From the NCBI RefSeq assembly GCF_037198285.1, contig NZ_CP147243.1, positions 1,178,001 to 1,242,000 of the forward strand: DNA of 64,000 nt, written 5' to 3'. The stretch's first letter is position 1. Each line of letters begins with the position of its first letter. This stretch comes from Haladaptatus sp. DJG-WS-42. Its GTDB lineage: Archaea > Halobacteriota > Halobacteria > Halobacteriales > Halococcaceae. Positions 27,101 through 35,503 of the stretch are shown piece after piece. Position numbers and translations under genes: made by a program. The notes under the pieces were generated by a model. It saw nothing but the letters and a program-made list of their open reading frames with translations, was not told the origin of the DNA and did no database searches.

Positions 27101-27145
27101 CGAATCACTGCATGTGGCGAGGTCGGCTTAATATATAGTGATTCG
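27101..27145. promoter_or_regulatory. 9-bp inverted repeat framing the acetyltransferase TATA box
   Basis: CGAATCACT (27101-27109) and AGTGATTCG (27137-27145) are perfect inverse copies. The spacer contains CTTAATATATA. On the minus strand one arm covers the likely transcription start and the other the BRE side, the layout of a repressor operator or of an mRNA hairpin. Confidence 0.5.
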
Positions 27146-27217
27146 CCCGGGTGAGGTTCACTTTCAGTCCGCCCTTTGCCAAACTACTTAGCCGATGGTG
27201 GGGTACATTTCAGTTGA

Positions 27218-30200
27218 ATGGCGCACGCGGAAAACGCAGAGCTCATAGACAGATTCGAAGAGTTCTACCGGAACTACTACCGCGACGCAATCGGGGAACT
27301 CGCACAGAAGTACCCAAACGAGCAGCGGTCGCTGTATCTCGACTATCAAGACCTCTATCGCTTCGACCCAGACCTCGCAGACGATTACCGGTCACAACCG
27401 GGTCAGCTCCAGCAGTACGCAGAAGAGGCGCTGCGGATGTACGACTTGCCGGTGGACGTGGGCCTTGGCCGGGCGCACATCCGCATCCGAAACCTCCCGG
27501 AGGCGACGGACATCCGGAAGATTCGGGCACGGCATCGCGGGCGGCTCATCGCGGTGCAGGGCATCGTCCGCAAGGCAACCGACGTGCGGCCGAAGATTCA
27601 GGAAGCCGCCTTCGAGTGTCTGCGCTGTGGGACGCTGTCGTTCATCCAGCAAGCGGGCGGGGATTTTCAGGAACCCCACGAGTGTCAGGGCTGTGAACGA
27701 CAGGGACCGTTTTCCATCAACTTCGACCAGTCTGAGTTCATCGACGCCCAGAAGCTCCGGGTACAGGAAAGCCCAGAGGGACTGCGCGGCGGTGAGACCC
27801 CCCAGAGCATCGACATCCACATCGAAGACGACATCACGGGCAAGGTCACGGCGGGCGACCACGTCCGCGTCACGGGGATTTTACACTTAGAACAGCAGGG
27901 GAACAACCAAGAGAAATCCCCGATGTTCGACGTGTACATGGAGGGCAGTTCCATCGTCATCGAAGACGAGCAGTTCGAGGACATGGACATCACTGAAGAG
28001 GACAAGAAAGCCATCATTGAACTCTCGCAGGACGCAGAGATTTACGACAAGATGGTCGGCTCGATTGCGCCCTCGATTTTCGGCTACGACCAAGAGAAAC
28101 TCGCGATGATTCTCCAGTTGTTCTCAGGGGTGACCAAGCACCTGCCCGATGGGTCGCGCATCCGCGGCGACCTGCACATGCTCCTCATTGGTGACCCGGG
28201 GACTGGTAAGTGCGTCAAAGGCGATACAAAAGTCACGCTCGCAGACGGTTCAGAGGTCGCGATTCGAGAGCTAGTCGAATCAAATCTCACGAACCCGAAA
28301 CCAATTGACGATGGCGTGTATCAAGAGGTTGATTTTCCAGTACCTTCGGTCGATATAGACGGAACCCTAACTCAAAAGCGAGCCACGAAAGTCTGGAAGC
28401 GCGAAGCACCTGATCGGATGTATCGAATCCAAACCGCGAGCGGAAGCGAGATAGAGGTGACCCCGTCTCACCCACTGTTTGTCCAATCGGACGGCAGATT
28501 CTCAGCTCGCAAGGCTGAAATGCTCTCCGAAGGGCAATTTATCGCGACACCTCGGCATATTCCGACCACGTGGGACGATAGGCTTTCTGTCGAGTATCGA
28601 CGGTCGAGAGCGAACAATGCCGTGCGTCTTTCCCTCCCAGAAACGTGGACGCCTTCACTTGCGCGACTCATCGGCTACATCATAGCAGAAGGACATGTGT
28701 ACCGAAATGACGAGAACAGCGGCTCTGTCACCATCACGAACAACGACCGCGAGATTCTCGATGACATTGCTGACGGATTCGAGCGATTGGGACTGACGTG
28801 GTCTGAACGTGAAGGGCGGCCGGACAAACAGGCGCAAGAAGTTGTCTGCTCAGCTAGTGAGTTTGTAAGCTTCCTCGAAGATCTGGAGCCCGCCATCCTC
28901 AAACGATCTGCCGAACAGCGCGTTCCACAGGCGCTATTCAGCACAAGTCCAGAGGTGAAAGCAGCGTTCCTGAAAGCCTATATCGAGGCTGAAGGTCACG
29001 TCTCAGCCACGCAACGAGAGATTACGGTCAGTTCGATGAGTCGTGAGCTTTTAGAGGGTGTGAAGTCGTTGCTCGCGTCGATTGGTATTCGCGCTCACCT
29101 GAAATCACGACACAACGGGAGTTACCGGCTCCGAGTCGGCGGTTCGGACTTCAGTGAGTACGTTGAACTAGTTGGGTTCGTAACCGAGCGAAAAACCGTT
29201 GCATCACAGGCATTTACCGACGTACCAGAGAATACCAACGTCGATGTAATTCCGGATATTGGAGACAAACTACAGGAAATACGTAACGCATTAGCACTGT
29301 CGCAGTTCGACTGTGGTGTTCCTCGGTCAACCTACCAGCACTACGAACGTGGCGACCGCAATCCCGGACGTGACACGCTTCGGCTCGTCATCGCGGCGTT
29401 TGAAACCCGACTGAACGAACTGCAAACACTCAGTGAAACGGTGCAACCCGAATGGGAAACCGTTAAAAACGCACGGCAAGACGTGAACATCTCCCAGCAG
29501 GCAATTGCTGACCACGTGGGTGTGTCACAGCGGACAGTGAGCCTTCACGAGCGTAACGAAGTCGTTTCAGACGGTGGCTATGTAACCGAGGCCCGCGACG
29601 TCATAGAAGAGCGAATCAAGAGTGGGCTGGCTGTTGCTGACGACATAGCTGCTCTCAAAGACCTCGTAAACGGAGACATCCGTTGGGACCGAATTGAGTC
29701 GATAGAACCCGTTGAGCCGGAGTACGACTGGGTGTATGACCTGGAAATCGAAGAAACCCACAACTACCTGACGAACAACATTGTATCGCACAACTCCGCG
29801 ATGCTCCAGTACATCCGGAACATCGCCCCGCGCTCGGTGTACACCTCCGGGAAAGGGTCGTCCTCTGCGGGTCTCACGGCCGCGGCAGTGCGCGACGACT
29901 TCGGCGACGGCCAGCAGTGGACGCTCGAAGCCGGTGCGCTCGTCCTCGCGGACAAGGGGATTGCAGCGGTGGACGAACTCGACAAGATGCGACCGGAAGA
30001 CCGCTCTGCGATGCACGAAGCCCTCGAACAGCAGAGCATTTCGGTTTCGAAAGCGGGCATCAACGCGACGCTCAAGTCGCGGTGTTCGCTGCTCGGGGCG
30101 GCGAACCCGAAGTACGGACGCTTTGACCCCTACGAGCCAATTGGCGAGCAAATCGAACTCGAACCGGCGCTCATCTCGCGGTTCGACCTCATCTTCACGG

Positions 30201-30898
30201 TGACGGACAAACCGGACGCCGACAAGGACACGGAACTCGCAGAACACATCATCCGGACGAACTACGCTGGCGAACTCCACACCCACCGCACGCACACCAA
30301 CTCCTCTAACTTCACCGAACAGCAGGTAAACGACGTGACCGAGGAGGTCGCGCCGGTCATCGATGCCGAGTTGCTTCGCAAGTACATCGCGTTCTCGAAG
30401 CGCACCTGTTATCCAACGATGAGCGACGAGGCAAAGCAGGCCATCCGCGATTTCTACGTTGACCTGCGCGCGAAAGGCGCAGACGAAGACGCGCCCGTGC
30501 CCGTGACCGCCCGGAAACTCGAAGGGTTGGTGCGCCTCGCGGAGGCGAGCGCGCGGGTTCGCCTCTCCGATACGGTCCACGAAGAGGACGCAGACCGCGT
30601 CATCGAACTCGTCCGGTCGTGCCTGCAGGACATTGGGGTTGACCCAGAAACCGGCCAGTTCGACGCGGACGTTGTCGAGACGGGGCGCTCGAAGACCCAG
30701 CGCGACCGCGTGAAGAACATCAAGAACCTCATCGCCGAGATCGAACAGGAGTACGAAGACGGCGCGCCAATCGACGTGGTGTTAGACCGCGCAGAGGAGA
30801 TCGGGATGGACCACTCGAAGGCCGAACACGAAATCGAGAAGTTAAAACAGAAAGGCGAGGTGTACGAACCGCGCACCGACCACCTCCGAACGACGTAG
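27218..30898 (+). CDS. mcm: Replicative MCM helicase, interrupted by an intein
   Basis: 1226 codons encode a 698-residue MCM after removal of 528 intein residues. N-terminal domain with zinc cysteines Cys134, Cys137, Cys156, Cys159 (CLRCG, CQGC) and OB fold; AAA+ core with Walker A GDPGTGK broken by the intein before its Ser, Walker B VDELDKM, the ANP sensor and SRFDLIF arginine finger; C-terminal winged helix. MCM forms the ring that unwinds DNA at replication forks. Since the insertion separates the P-loop Lys from Ser, no ATPase can form before splicing. A two-base-spaced gene follows and a run of co-directional genes continues to 34483. Confidence 0.97.
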   Translation: MAHAENAELIDRFEEFYRNYYRDAIGELAQKYPNEQRSLYLDYQDLYRFDPDLADDYRSQPGQLQQYAEEALRMYDLPVDVGLGRAHIRIRNLPEATDIRKIRARHRGRLIAVQGIVRKATDVRPKIQEAAFECLRCGTLSFIQQAGGDFQEPHECQGCERQGPFSINFDQSEFIDAQKLRVQESPEGLRGGETPQSIDIHIEDDITGKVTAGDHVRVTGILHLEQQGNNQEKSPMFDVYMEGSSIVIEDEQFEDMDITEEDKKAIIELSQDAEIYDKMVGSIAPSIFGYDQEKLAMILQLFSGVTKHLPDGSRIRGDLHMLLIGDPGTGKCVKGDTKVTLADGSEVAIRELVESNLTNPKPIDDGVYQEVDFPVPSVDIDGTLTQKRATKVWKREAPDRMYRIQTASGSEIEVTPSHPLFVQSDGRFSARKAEMLSEGQFIATPRHIPTTWDDRLSVEYRRSRANNAVRLSLPETWTPSLARLIGYIIAEGHVYRNDENSGSVTITNNDREILDDIADGFERLGLTWSEREGRPDKQAQEVVCSASEFVSFLEDLEPAILKRSAEQRVPQALFSTSPEVKAAFLKAYIEAEGHVSATQREITVSSMSRELLEGVKSLLASIGIRAHLKSRHNGSYRLRVGGSDFSEYVELVGFVTERKTVASQAFTDVPENTNVDVIPDIGDKLQEIRNALALSQFDCGVPRSTYQHYERGDRNPGRDTLRLVIAAFETRLNELQTLSETVQPEWETVKNARQDVNISQQAIADHVGVSQRTVSLHERNEVVSDGGYVTEARDVIEERIKSGLAVADDIAALKDLVNGDIRWDRIESIEPVEPEYDWVYDLEIEETHNYLTNNIVSHNSAMLQYIRNIAPRSVYTSGKGSSSAGLTAAAVRDDFGDGQQWTLEAGALVLADKGIAAVDELDKMRPEDRSAMHEALEQQSISVSKAGINATLKSRCSLLGAANPKYGRFDPYEPIGEQIELEPALISRFDLIFTVTDKPDADKDTELAEHIIRTNYAGELHTHRTHTNSSNFTEQQVNDVTEEVAPVIDAELLRKYIAFSKRTCYPTMSDEAKQAIRDFYVDLRAKGADEDAPVPVTARKLEGLVRLAEASARVRLSDTVHEEDADRVIELVRSCLQDIGVDPETGQFDADVVETGRSKTQRDRVKNIKNLIAEIEQEYEDGAPIDVVLDRAEEIGMDHSKAEHEIEKLKQKGEVYEPRTDHLRTT
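28211..29794 (+). mobile_element. Intein in MCM with LAGLIDADG endonuclease and two HTH motifs
   Basis: 528 residues from Cys (codon 28211) to Asn (29792-29794), followed by extein Ser. Intein residue numbers: block A CVKGDTKVTL at 1-10; block B EVTPSHPLF at 82-90; LAGLIDADG-type motifs LIGYIIAEGH (153-162) and LKAYIEAEGH (254-263), both retaining the acidic residue; block G NNIVSHN at the end. Residues 353-400 and 416-455 look like two XRE-type helix-turn-helix units (STYQHYERGDRNP; QQAIADHVGVSQRTVS). Splicing residues Cys1, His527, Asn528 and Ser+1 are all present. Base composition is visibly more A/T-rich than the flanking exteins, consistent with transfer. Confidence 0.93.
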
Positions 30899-31180
30899 AT
30901 GGACCGAATTTCTGCCCTGCGGAACATCGAAGACGCGCTCGCCGCCTTCGAGCAAGGCGAGACGGATTTGGCGACGATGGAACAGCGCGTCCGCGGCGTG
31001 TTGCGCACCTACGCGACCGAATTTGCAGATAATTCACTGGCCGCCTATCGAGCGTCCGGAGATACAGCAGTGGATGGACTTGTCGTGGTCGCCGAGTCGA
31101 GCGCACAGGCCCGCGAGCGCATCGGAGAGTTAGGTGGACAAGCGTCCACATTCACGGTAGAGCGGGTCGATTCCTCGTAA
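30899..31180 (+). CDS. Small haloarchaeal protein downstream of mcm
   Basis: 93 residues starting immediately after the mcm stop codon. Helical N-terminus (ALRNIEDALAAFEQGETDLATMEQRVRGVLRTY is the region, residues 5-40) and a mixed C-terminal part with VDGLVVVAESSAQARERIGEL. Soluble and acidic. I recognise no function. The contiguous arrangement suggests co-transcription with mcm. Confidence 0.7.
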   Translation: MDRISALRNIEDALAAFEQGETDLATMEQRVRGVLRTYATEFADNSLAAYRASGDTAVDGLVVVAESSAQARERIGELGGQASTFTVERVDSS

Positions 31181-31217
31181 TATCGGACATTGTGAGTGTC
31201 GTGAAACCCGCAACGAT

Positions 31218-31226
31218 TTTATATAT
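31218..31226 (+). promoter_or_regulatory. TATA box before the KaiC-like gene
   Basis: TTTATATAT lies 28-36 bp before a TTG at 31254. It supports that TTG as the start, because the next ATG (31335) would cut into the first conserved strand. Confidence 0.55.
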
Positions 31227-31253
31227 CCACGGTTATATTACTGAAGAACAAGT

Positions 31254-31880
31254 TTGAGCCAAAGAGAACCACAGGAGCAATCACTTCATCAGCAATTGTC
31301 AGATACTTCTAATATACTCCTGTGTACGCCACCGATGAGTCCGGCGGCGGAGGATTCGTGTATGGAGTTGCTGACGCCACCGGCTGAGACGGAGTTGAAC
31401 GTTCTTTGGGTTGCTTACTCTCGCACGCCGGACAGCTGTCTCACACAGTGGCGCCAGCATGGCACAACCCAACCGAACGATATCTCGATTATCAACGTCG
31501 GCGATAGCGTTCGCTCTGCTGTCGCTGCAAACGGCGCGAGTCACGGTGGGCCCGGCCCGATTCAGACAGTCCCGAGTGCCGGCGATCTGACTGGACTCGG
31601 AATTGCGATTAGTAACGTGCTCTCTCAATGGGCAGAAACGGACGCCCAAACTGTCGTCTGTTTCGATTCGCTCACGGCACTGCTCCAGTACGTCGAACCC
31701 GAGAAGTCCTACGAGTTTTTACACGTTCTCACCGGACGACTGTTCGCTGCGGACGCCATCGCCCACTTCCACATCAGTCCGGACGCCCACGACGACCAAA
31801 CGGTCGAAATGATTCGCTCACTGTTCGATGGCGAAGTCTCCATCACAGAAGACAGCGACCGAATCGTACTCACACGCTGA
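31254..31880 (+). CDS. KaiC/RecA-fold protein without a P-loop (DUF7504-like)
   Basis: 208 residues from TTG 31254. The layout is that of a RecA-superfamily domain: first strand NILLCTPPMSPAAEDSC where a Walker A should sit, but no GxxGxGK(S/T); then TELNVLWVAYSRTP, the Walker B-like strand TVVCFDSLTALLQYV, and HVLTGRLFAADAIAHFHI. I recall such KaiC-like, P-loop-less proteins as a haloarchaeal family (DUF7504). ATP binding is therefore doubtful and a regulatory or scaffold role likelier. It is co-directional with mcm and followed by three further conserved genes and a MinD. Confidence 0.7.
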   Translation: MSQREPQEQSLHQQLSDTSNILLCTPPMSPAAEDSCMELLTPPAETELNVLWVAYSRTPDSCLTQWRQHGTTQPNDISIINVGDSVRSAVAANGASHGGPGPIQTVPSAGDLTGLGIAISNVLSQWAETDAQTVVCFDSLTALLQYVEPEKSYEFLHVLTGRLFAADAIAHFHISPDAHDDQTVEMIRSLFDGEVSITEDSDRIVLTR

Positions 31881-31923
31881 CCAGTCGATAATTTTAACAA
31901 CCAATATTTCTGAAACGAGTAGT

Positions 31924-32262
31924 GTGCTCCTCGTCGTCACCTACTCGACTGCGGCTCGCCAGACGCTCAGAAACATCTGTCGAGCGCACGACGCCGTCGT
32001 GATTCGCCGGTTCGGGCGAGCCGCGCTGTTCGAGACGACTGAGTTGGGAGCCTTCCTTGCCTTGCGGCTGCTCGAAAAACACGGTCAAGACGTCCAGCTC
32101 GCAGAGACAACACCGTTCAACGAGTTCGAGGCGGTTCCAGACCGAGTGCGTGAGGCGGCGAGTGCGTACGAAGCTCGCCCGAATGCGAGTACGCCATATG
32201 CCAAATTCGCCGTTGGAACGGCCCATCCAACGCCTGAGGAGATGGCGACACGCGAGCTATGA
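31924..32262 (+). CDS. Small conserved haloarchaeal protein
   Basis: 112 residues from GTG 31924, beginning MLLVVTYSTAARQTLRNICRA, then AVVIRRFGRAALFETTELGAF, a helix ALRLLEKHG and a C-terminal YAKFAVGTAHPTPEEMA motif. Soluble, with a compact alpha/beta pattern. The GTG is chosen because the conserved strand starts there and an A/T-rich TATTTTAA-like box lies about 30 bp upstream. It overlaps the next gene by four bases (ATGA). No function recognised. Confidence 0.65.
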   Translation: MLLVVTYSTAARQTLRNICRAHDAVVIRRFGRAALFETTELGAFLALRLLEKHGQDVQLAETTPFNEFEAVPDRVREAASAYEARPNASTPYAKFAVGTAHPTPEEMATREL

Positions 32263-33056
32263 AACTGCGGGTAGATGGCGTCGTGTATTCGGGCCGTGCA
32301 ATTGACCTGTCGGCTGAGCCGGTCGGCGCTGAGGCGGTGTGTCGCGCTGTCTCGGGCGACGACTCTGAAATTTCGCTGTCGTGTCCTGACCCACAGCCTG
32401 TCTACGACCACGTCGGCTACATCCACCCGGACCTCTCGCTCTCTCGACGGAGCGCGCTGGCTGCGGCGGCACGGTCGTGTGGATACACTGCTCCGCAAGA
32501 TGAAGCGCTCAGCGAGATTCGAGCGAACCTCGAAGCCCACGATTCACCGGCGGTATCGGTCAGAGCAGCGCGCAAGCGAGCCGCGAAAGCCGGTGCTGAG
32601 TGCGAGCGACTTCAGGAATCGGTCGCCGCCCAGCGTGGTCGCGTGCAGGCGCTTCGCGCCCTCGGAGAAGACCCAAACGACGCGGAAACCCGCCTCAAAG
32701 AGACGATTGCGGCGCTTTCAGAGCAGGAAACAGAACGCATCGCGGCCGAGCAGACGCTCGCCCACGCAGAGCAACAGGCGCGAGCCGCACGAGACAGCCG
32801 AGAGCGACGCATGCGCCTCGAAGATCGGGAAGCAAACCTCAGACGCGCGGCGCGGCGGGCGCTTGCAGCGCAGGTGGAGGGCGAAGTTGAAAAGGCACGG
32901 GCACAGCTTCCAGCAGCGCACCCACAGGCGGTGGCGTCGGCGCTCGCGATTGCTCGAGTCGCATCGGTTCAGGCACCGGTTGTGCTCTCAGGGGAGTGGT
33001 TCGAGACGGCGACGGCGGCCGCAAACTGGCTCTGTGCCCCCGTGATTCGGCTGTAG
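32259..33056 (+). CDS. Coiled-coil haloarchaeal protein
   Basis: 265 residues. An N-terminal small domain (1-60, MKLRVDGVVYSGRAIDLSAE) precedes a long Ala/Arg/Glu-rich coiled coil (about 75-215) resembling SMC-type or filament linkers, then a short hydrophobic end WLCAPVIRL. It starts within the preceding stop codon, so it is coupled to it. A structural partner of the neighbouring MinD-type ATPase is conceivable; that is inference only. Confidence 0.65.
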   Translation: MKLRVDGVVYSGRAIDLSAEPVGAEAVCRAVSGDDSEISLSCPDPQPVYDHVGYIHPDLSLSRRSALAAAARSCGYTAPQDEALSEIRANLEAHDSPAVSVRAARKRAAKAGAECERLQESVAAQRGRVQALRALGEDPNDAETRLKETIAALSEQETERIAAEQTLAHAEQQARAARDSRERRMRLEDREANLRRAARRALAAQVEGEVEKARAQLPAAHPQAVASALAIARVASVQAPVVLSGEWFETATAAANWLCAPVIRL

Positions 33057-33086
33057 TTTAAGACACAAGCCGCGGCCAGTGGCCGC

Positions 33087-33824
33087 ATGGTCGAACTCGA
33101 TTGGACGCTGCGCGAAGCGAGGGGTGTGTGCCTTGTCGAACTCCGGGTTGAAAACCCACGGAAGACGGCGGTTCGCATCCGAATCGCGAACGAACTGCCA
33201 GCACCGCTCTGGCCGCCTCGATGCGAGGGCCTGCCAGTCACGGGGTGGGACGACGGTGGCTGGGAAGGCGTAATTCCATCCGAGACGGTGGTTGCGCTTG
33301 GCTATGCAGCTCCGACAGCACCGGTCGAACCACCAGTGACGGTGGCGTGGGAAGAACGCGCTGAATCACCAACAGCTGAGTACGACTCAGCGAGCGCCGT
33401 GGTACAGGCGCTTGGCGACGCCTCACCGCCGCGGGACGCGGTTCCCGTCGAAATATCGACTGCCCATGGAGAACAGGCTGGAGAAAGACTGGCAGGCAAG
33501 AAGCAAGCCTGCATGGAACAGTCACCAACAGAGAGTGCAGACGAGCAGGACCCTCCTGTTTCGCTCCCGCCCGCAGTCAGCGACTGGCTATCGACCGTCG
33601 AGCGCGACGTTGCCCGCGCAGAGCGACTCGCTGCGGTCGAAACCGTCCCCGAAGCGACAGCCGCGGTTTCTGCGGTTGGGGGACTCGACGGGGTACGAGA
33701 GCTCGCCGAGACAGTGGCAAAAACGGAGTCGCAACTCGAATCGCTCAGCGAGGCGGCAGAAACGCTCGAAACGCGACTCGATGAGGCTGCGATTCCAGTA
33801 GCAACCCTCGCGTCGCTCGCATGA
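33087..33824 (+). CDS. Haloarchaeal protein with N-terminal beta domain and C-terminal coiled coil
   Basis: 245 residues. The first 90 form a beta-rich domain (LVELRVENPRKTAVRIRIAN, WPPRCEGLPVTGWDDGGWEG). A low-complexity linker (about 90-170) leads to a helical C-terminus (RLAAVETVPEATAAV, KTESQLESLSEAAETLETRL). It has a TTTAAG box about 28 bp upstream and overlaps the MinD-type gene by four bases, suggesting joint production. Function not recognised. Confidence 0.65.
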   Translation: MVELDWTLREARGVCLVELRVENPRKTAVRIRIANELPAPLWPPRCEGLPVTGWDDGGWEGVIPSETVVALGYAAPTAPVEPPVTVAWEERAESPTAEYDSASAVVQALGDASPPRDAVPVEISTAHGEQAGERLAGKKQACMEQSPTESADEQDPPVSLPPAVSDWLSTVERDVARAERLAAVETVPEATAAVSAVGGLDGVRELAETVAKTESQLESLSEAAETLETRLDEAAIPVATLASLA

Positions 33825-34483
33825 TCCTCGCAGTCACAGGCGGGAAGGGTGGGGTTGGGAAATCGACAGTGGCGTACAACCTCGGCGCAGAACTCGATGC
33901 CGTCGTCGTGGACGCAGACCTCGGAATGGCAGACTTGCCACCGGGTCACGGGCCAGACCTCCACGACGTGTTGGCGGGGCGTGCAACACCACGCGATGCA
34001 ATCGACGACTCGGGTGACGTGACGCTCGTGCCGTGTGGGCGGAGCCTGAACGGCGCACGTGCGGCCGACCCGACCAATCTGGGAAGCGTGGTACGCGCAC
34101 TCGAAGCCGAGTTTGGCGAGGTGGTCATCGACTGTCCAGCAGGGCTGGCGAGCGATGCCGGGGTGCCGCTCTACGTTGCAGACTGCTGTCTCATCGTGAC
34201 GACTGCGGAGCCACCGGCACTCGCAGACGGGGTTAGGACGCGCGCACTCGCTCGGAAATTGGGTACTGGGCTGTGTGGCGTTACGCTCAATCGCAGCGGT
34301 GAGCGTGCACCGACCGACCGGGTTGCGCGGCTCTTTGGCGCACCAGTCGTGTCGCTGCCAGAAACGAGGGCTGCACAGGTCGCCTTCGATGCGTCAGTCG
34401 CGGTGAAAGCAGTCGAGCCAAACGGTGCATTTGCCACGCAGGTCAGAAAAGTTGCAAAACTCGTTCACTCCTGTACGGCGTGA
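33821..34483 (+). CDS. MinD/ParA-type P-loop ATPase
   Basis: 220 residues. Deviant Walker A GGKGGVGKSTVAYN (residues about 6-20) with both lysines present; switch I VVVDADLGMADLP; Walker B-like VVIDCPAGL. It lacks a clear C-terminal amphipathic membrane-targeting helix, ending KVAKLVHSCTA. Such ATPases dimerise on ATP to position division, chromosome or surface machinery. It is the last of five co-directional genes after mcm and its 3' end overlaps the convergent tfb gene. Confidence 0.88.
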   Translation: MILAVTGGKGGVGKSTVAYNLGAELDAVVVDADLGMADLPPGHGPDLHDVLAGRATPRDAIDDSGDVTLVPCGRSLNGARAADPTNLGSVVRALEAEFGEVVIDCPAGLASDAGVPLYVADCCLIVTTAEPPALADGVRTRALARKLGTGLCGVTLNRSGERAPTDRVARLFGAPVVSLPETRAAQVAFDASVAVKAVEPNGAFATQVRKVAKLVHSCTA

Positions 34484-35331
34484 AACGTGGTGCGGAGCGT
34501 GACCGGAGTGACGCCAGCCACGGCCGCGGCGTCGGCTTGGGTGAGGGTGCTGTCGTGCTCTTTTCCGGCAGTGTAGAGACACGCAGCCGCGATACCACTC
34601 GGATTTCTTCCACAGACGAGCCCCTGCTCGTGGGCTTCGGCGACGAGTTCCCGTGCGCGGCGTTCGACGGCGGCAGAAAGGTCGAGTTCGCTTGCGAATC
34701 GCGGCAGGTACTCGGTCGGGTCGATTGGCCCCGTCGGTAAGCCGAGTTCGCGGTTGAGGGCATCGTAGGCGGCTTTGAGCTCGGCTTCGGTCGCCCGCGC
34801 GTGGGAGACGACTTCCGTGAGCGTCCGCGAGATGGTTGCCGTCCGGCAAGTCGCGTACACTGCGGCGGCGGCGAAGCCTTCGAGTGAACGACCCTGCAGT
34901 AAATCAGCAGACTGCGCAGATTTGAACAACACACACGACTGGTCGCGGAGGCTTTCTGGCAGGCTGAGTTGGCTCACGAGCCGCCGGATTTCCGTGAACG
35001 CGTAGACGCGATTTCGGTCGCGCTTCGAGGAGATTTTCGCCCGGTTGTGCTGGCGACGCATCCGAGCGACGCGACGGCGCTTGCGACCTTTCAGACGGGT
35101 CGAGTAGCCAATCTCGGTCGAGAGGCCGCGGTCGTGACGCGAGCGAGTGAGCGGCGCGCCGGTGCGCTTTCGCGTCTCCTCGTTTTCGGTGAACGCCCGC
35201 CACTCGGGACCGCGGTCGATGCGGTCTTCTGCGACGACGAGCCCACAGCTGGGACAGAACGTTTCGTCCGATTCAGTGCGGAGATGTTCGCTACATTCGG
35301 GGCAAGCCTGCGTTGATTGTGCCGAACTCAT
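34465..35331 (-). CDS. tfb: Transcription initiation factor TFB (TFIIB homologue)
   Basis: 288 residues. N-terminal zinc ribbon (CPECSEH ... CPSCGLVV), B-finger region with RGPEWRAFTENEETRKRTG, and two cyclin repeats (about 95-185 and 190-288), including YTAGKEHDSTLTQADAAAV. TFB binds TBP-TATA complexes and recruits RNA polymerase; haloarchaea carry several paralogs with different promoter preferences. ATG 35331 is used; a TTTAAATA box at 35359-35367 gives a leader of only a few bases. The 3' end overlaps the MinD-type gene by 19 bp. Confidence 0.93.
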   Translation of the reverse strand: MSSAQSTQACPECSEHLRTESDETFCPSCGLVVAEDRIDRGPEWRAFTENEETRKRTGAPLTRSRHDRGLSTEIGYSTRLKGRKRRRVARMRRQHNRAKISSKRDRNRVYAFTEIRRLVSQLSLPESLRDQSCVLFKSAQSADLLQGRSLEGFAAAAVYATCRTATISRTLTEVVSHARATEAELKAAYDALNRELGLPTGPIDPTEYLPRFASELDLSAAVERRARELVAEAHEQGLVCGRNPSGIAAACLYTAGKEHDSTLTQADAAAVAGVTPVTLRTTFHAVQE

Positions 35332-35358
35332 CACATTTCGAACTTGGTTCCGAATGGG

Positions 35359-35367
35359 TATTTAAAG
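35359..35367 (-). promoter_or_regulatory. tfb: TATA box of tfb
   Basis: On the minus strand CTTTAAATA lies 28-36 bp from the ATG at 35331. Confidence 0.55.
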
Positions 35368-35410
35368 ACGGGACGATTTGCCGAAAACCGTCCGCAAGCG
35401 GTGGTGTAAA

Positions 35411-35429
35411 CCTACCGGTCACCGGTAGG
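35411..35429. promoter_or_regulatory. 19-bp palindrome midway between divergent promoters
   Basis: CCTACCGGT and ACCGGTAGG surround a single C. Its centre (35420) is about 57 bp from the tfb TATA centre and about 56 bp from the TATA centre of the rightward gene, so it sits symmetrically between both promoters. It is a strong candidate for a shared operator. Confidence 0.6.
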
Positions 35430-35471
35430 CTTTCTCGGCGAACGCGATTGATTTTACAAATACGTGGAAAA

Positions 35472-35479
35472 TTTTTAAC
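35472..35479 (+). promoter_or_regulatory. TATA box of the gene at 35504
   Basis: TTTTTAAC lies 25-32 bp before the ATG, giving a leaderless mRNA. Confidence 0.5.
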
Positions 35480-35503
35480 TATGATAGGTCAGAACTTACA
35501 CGT

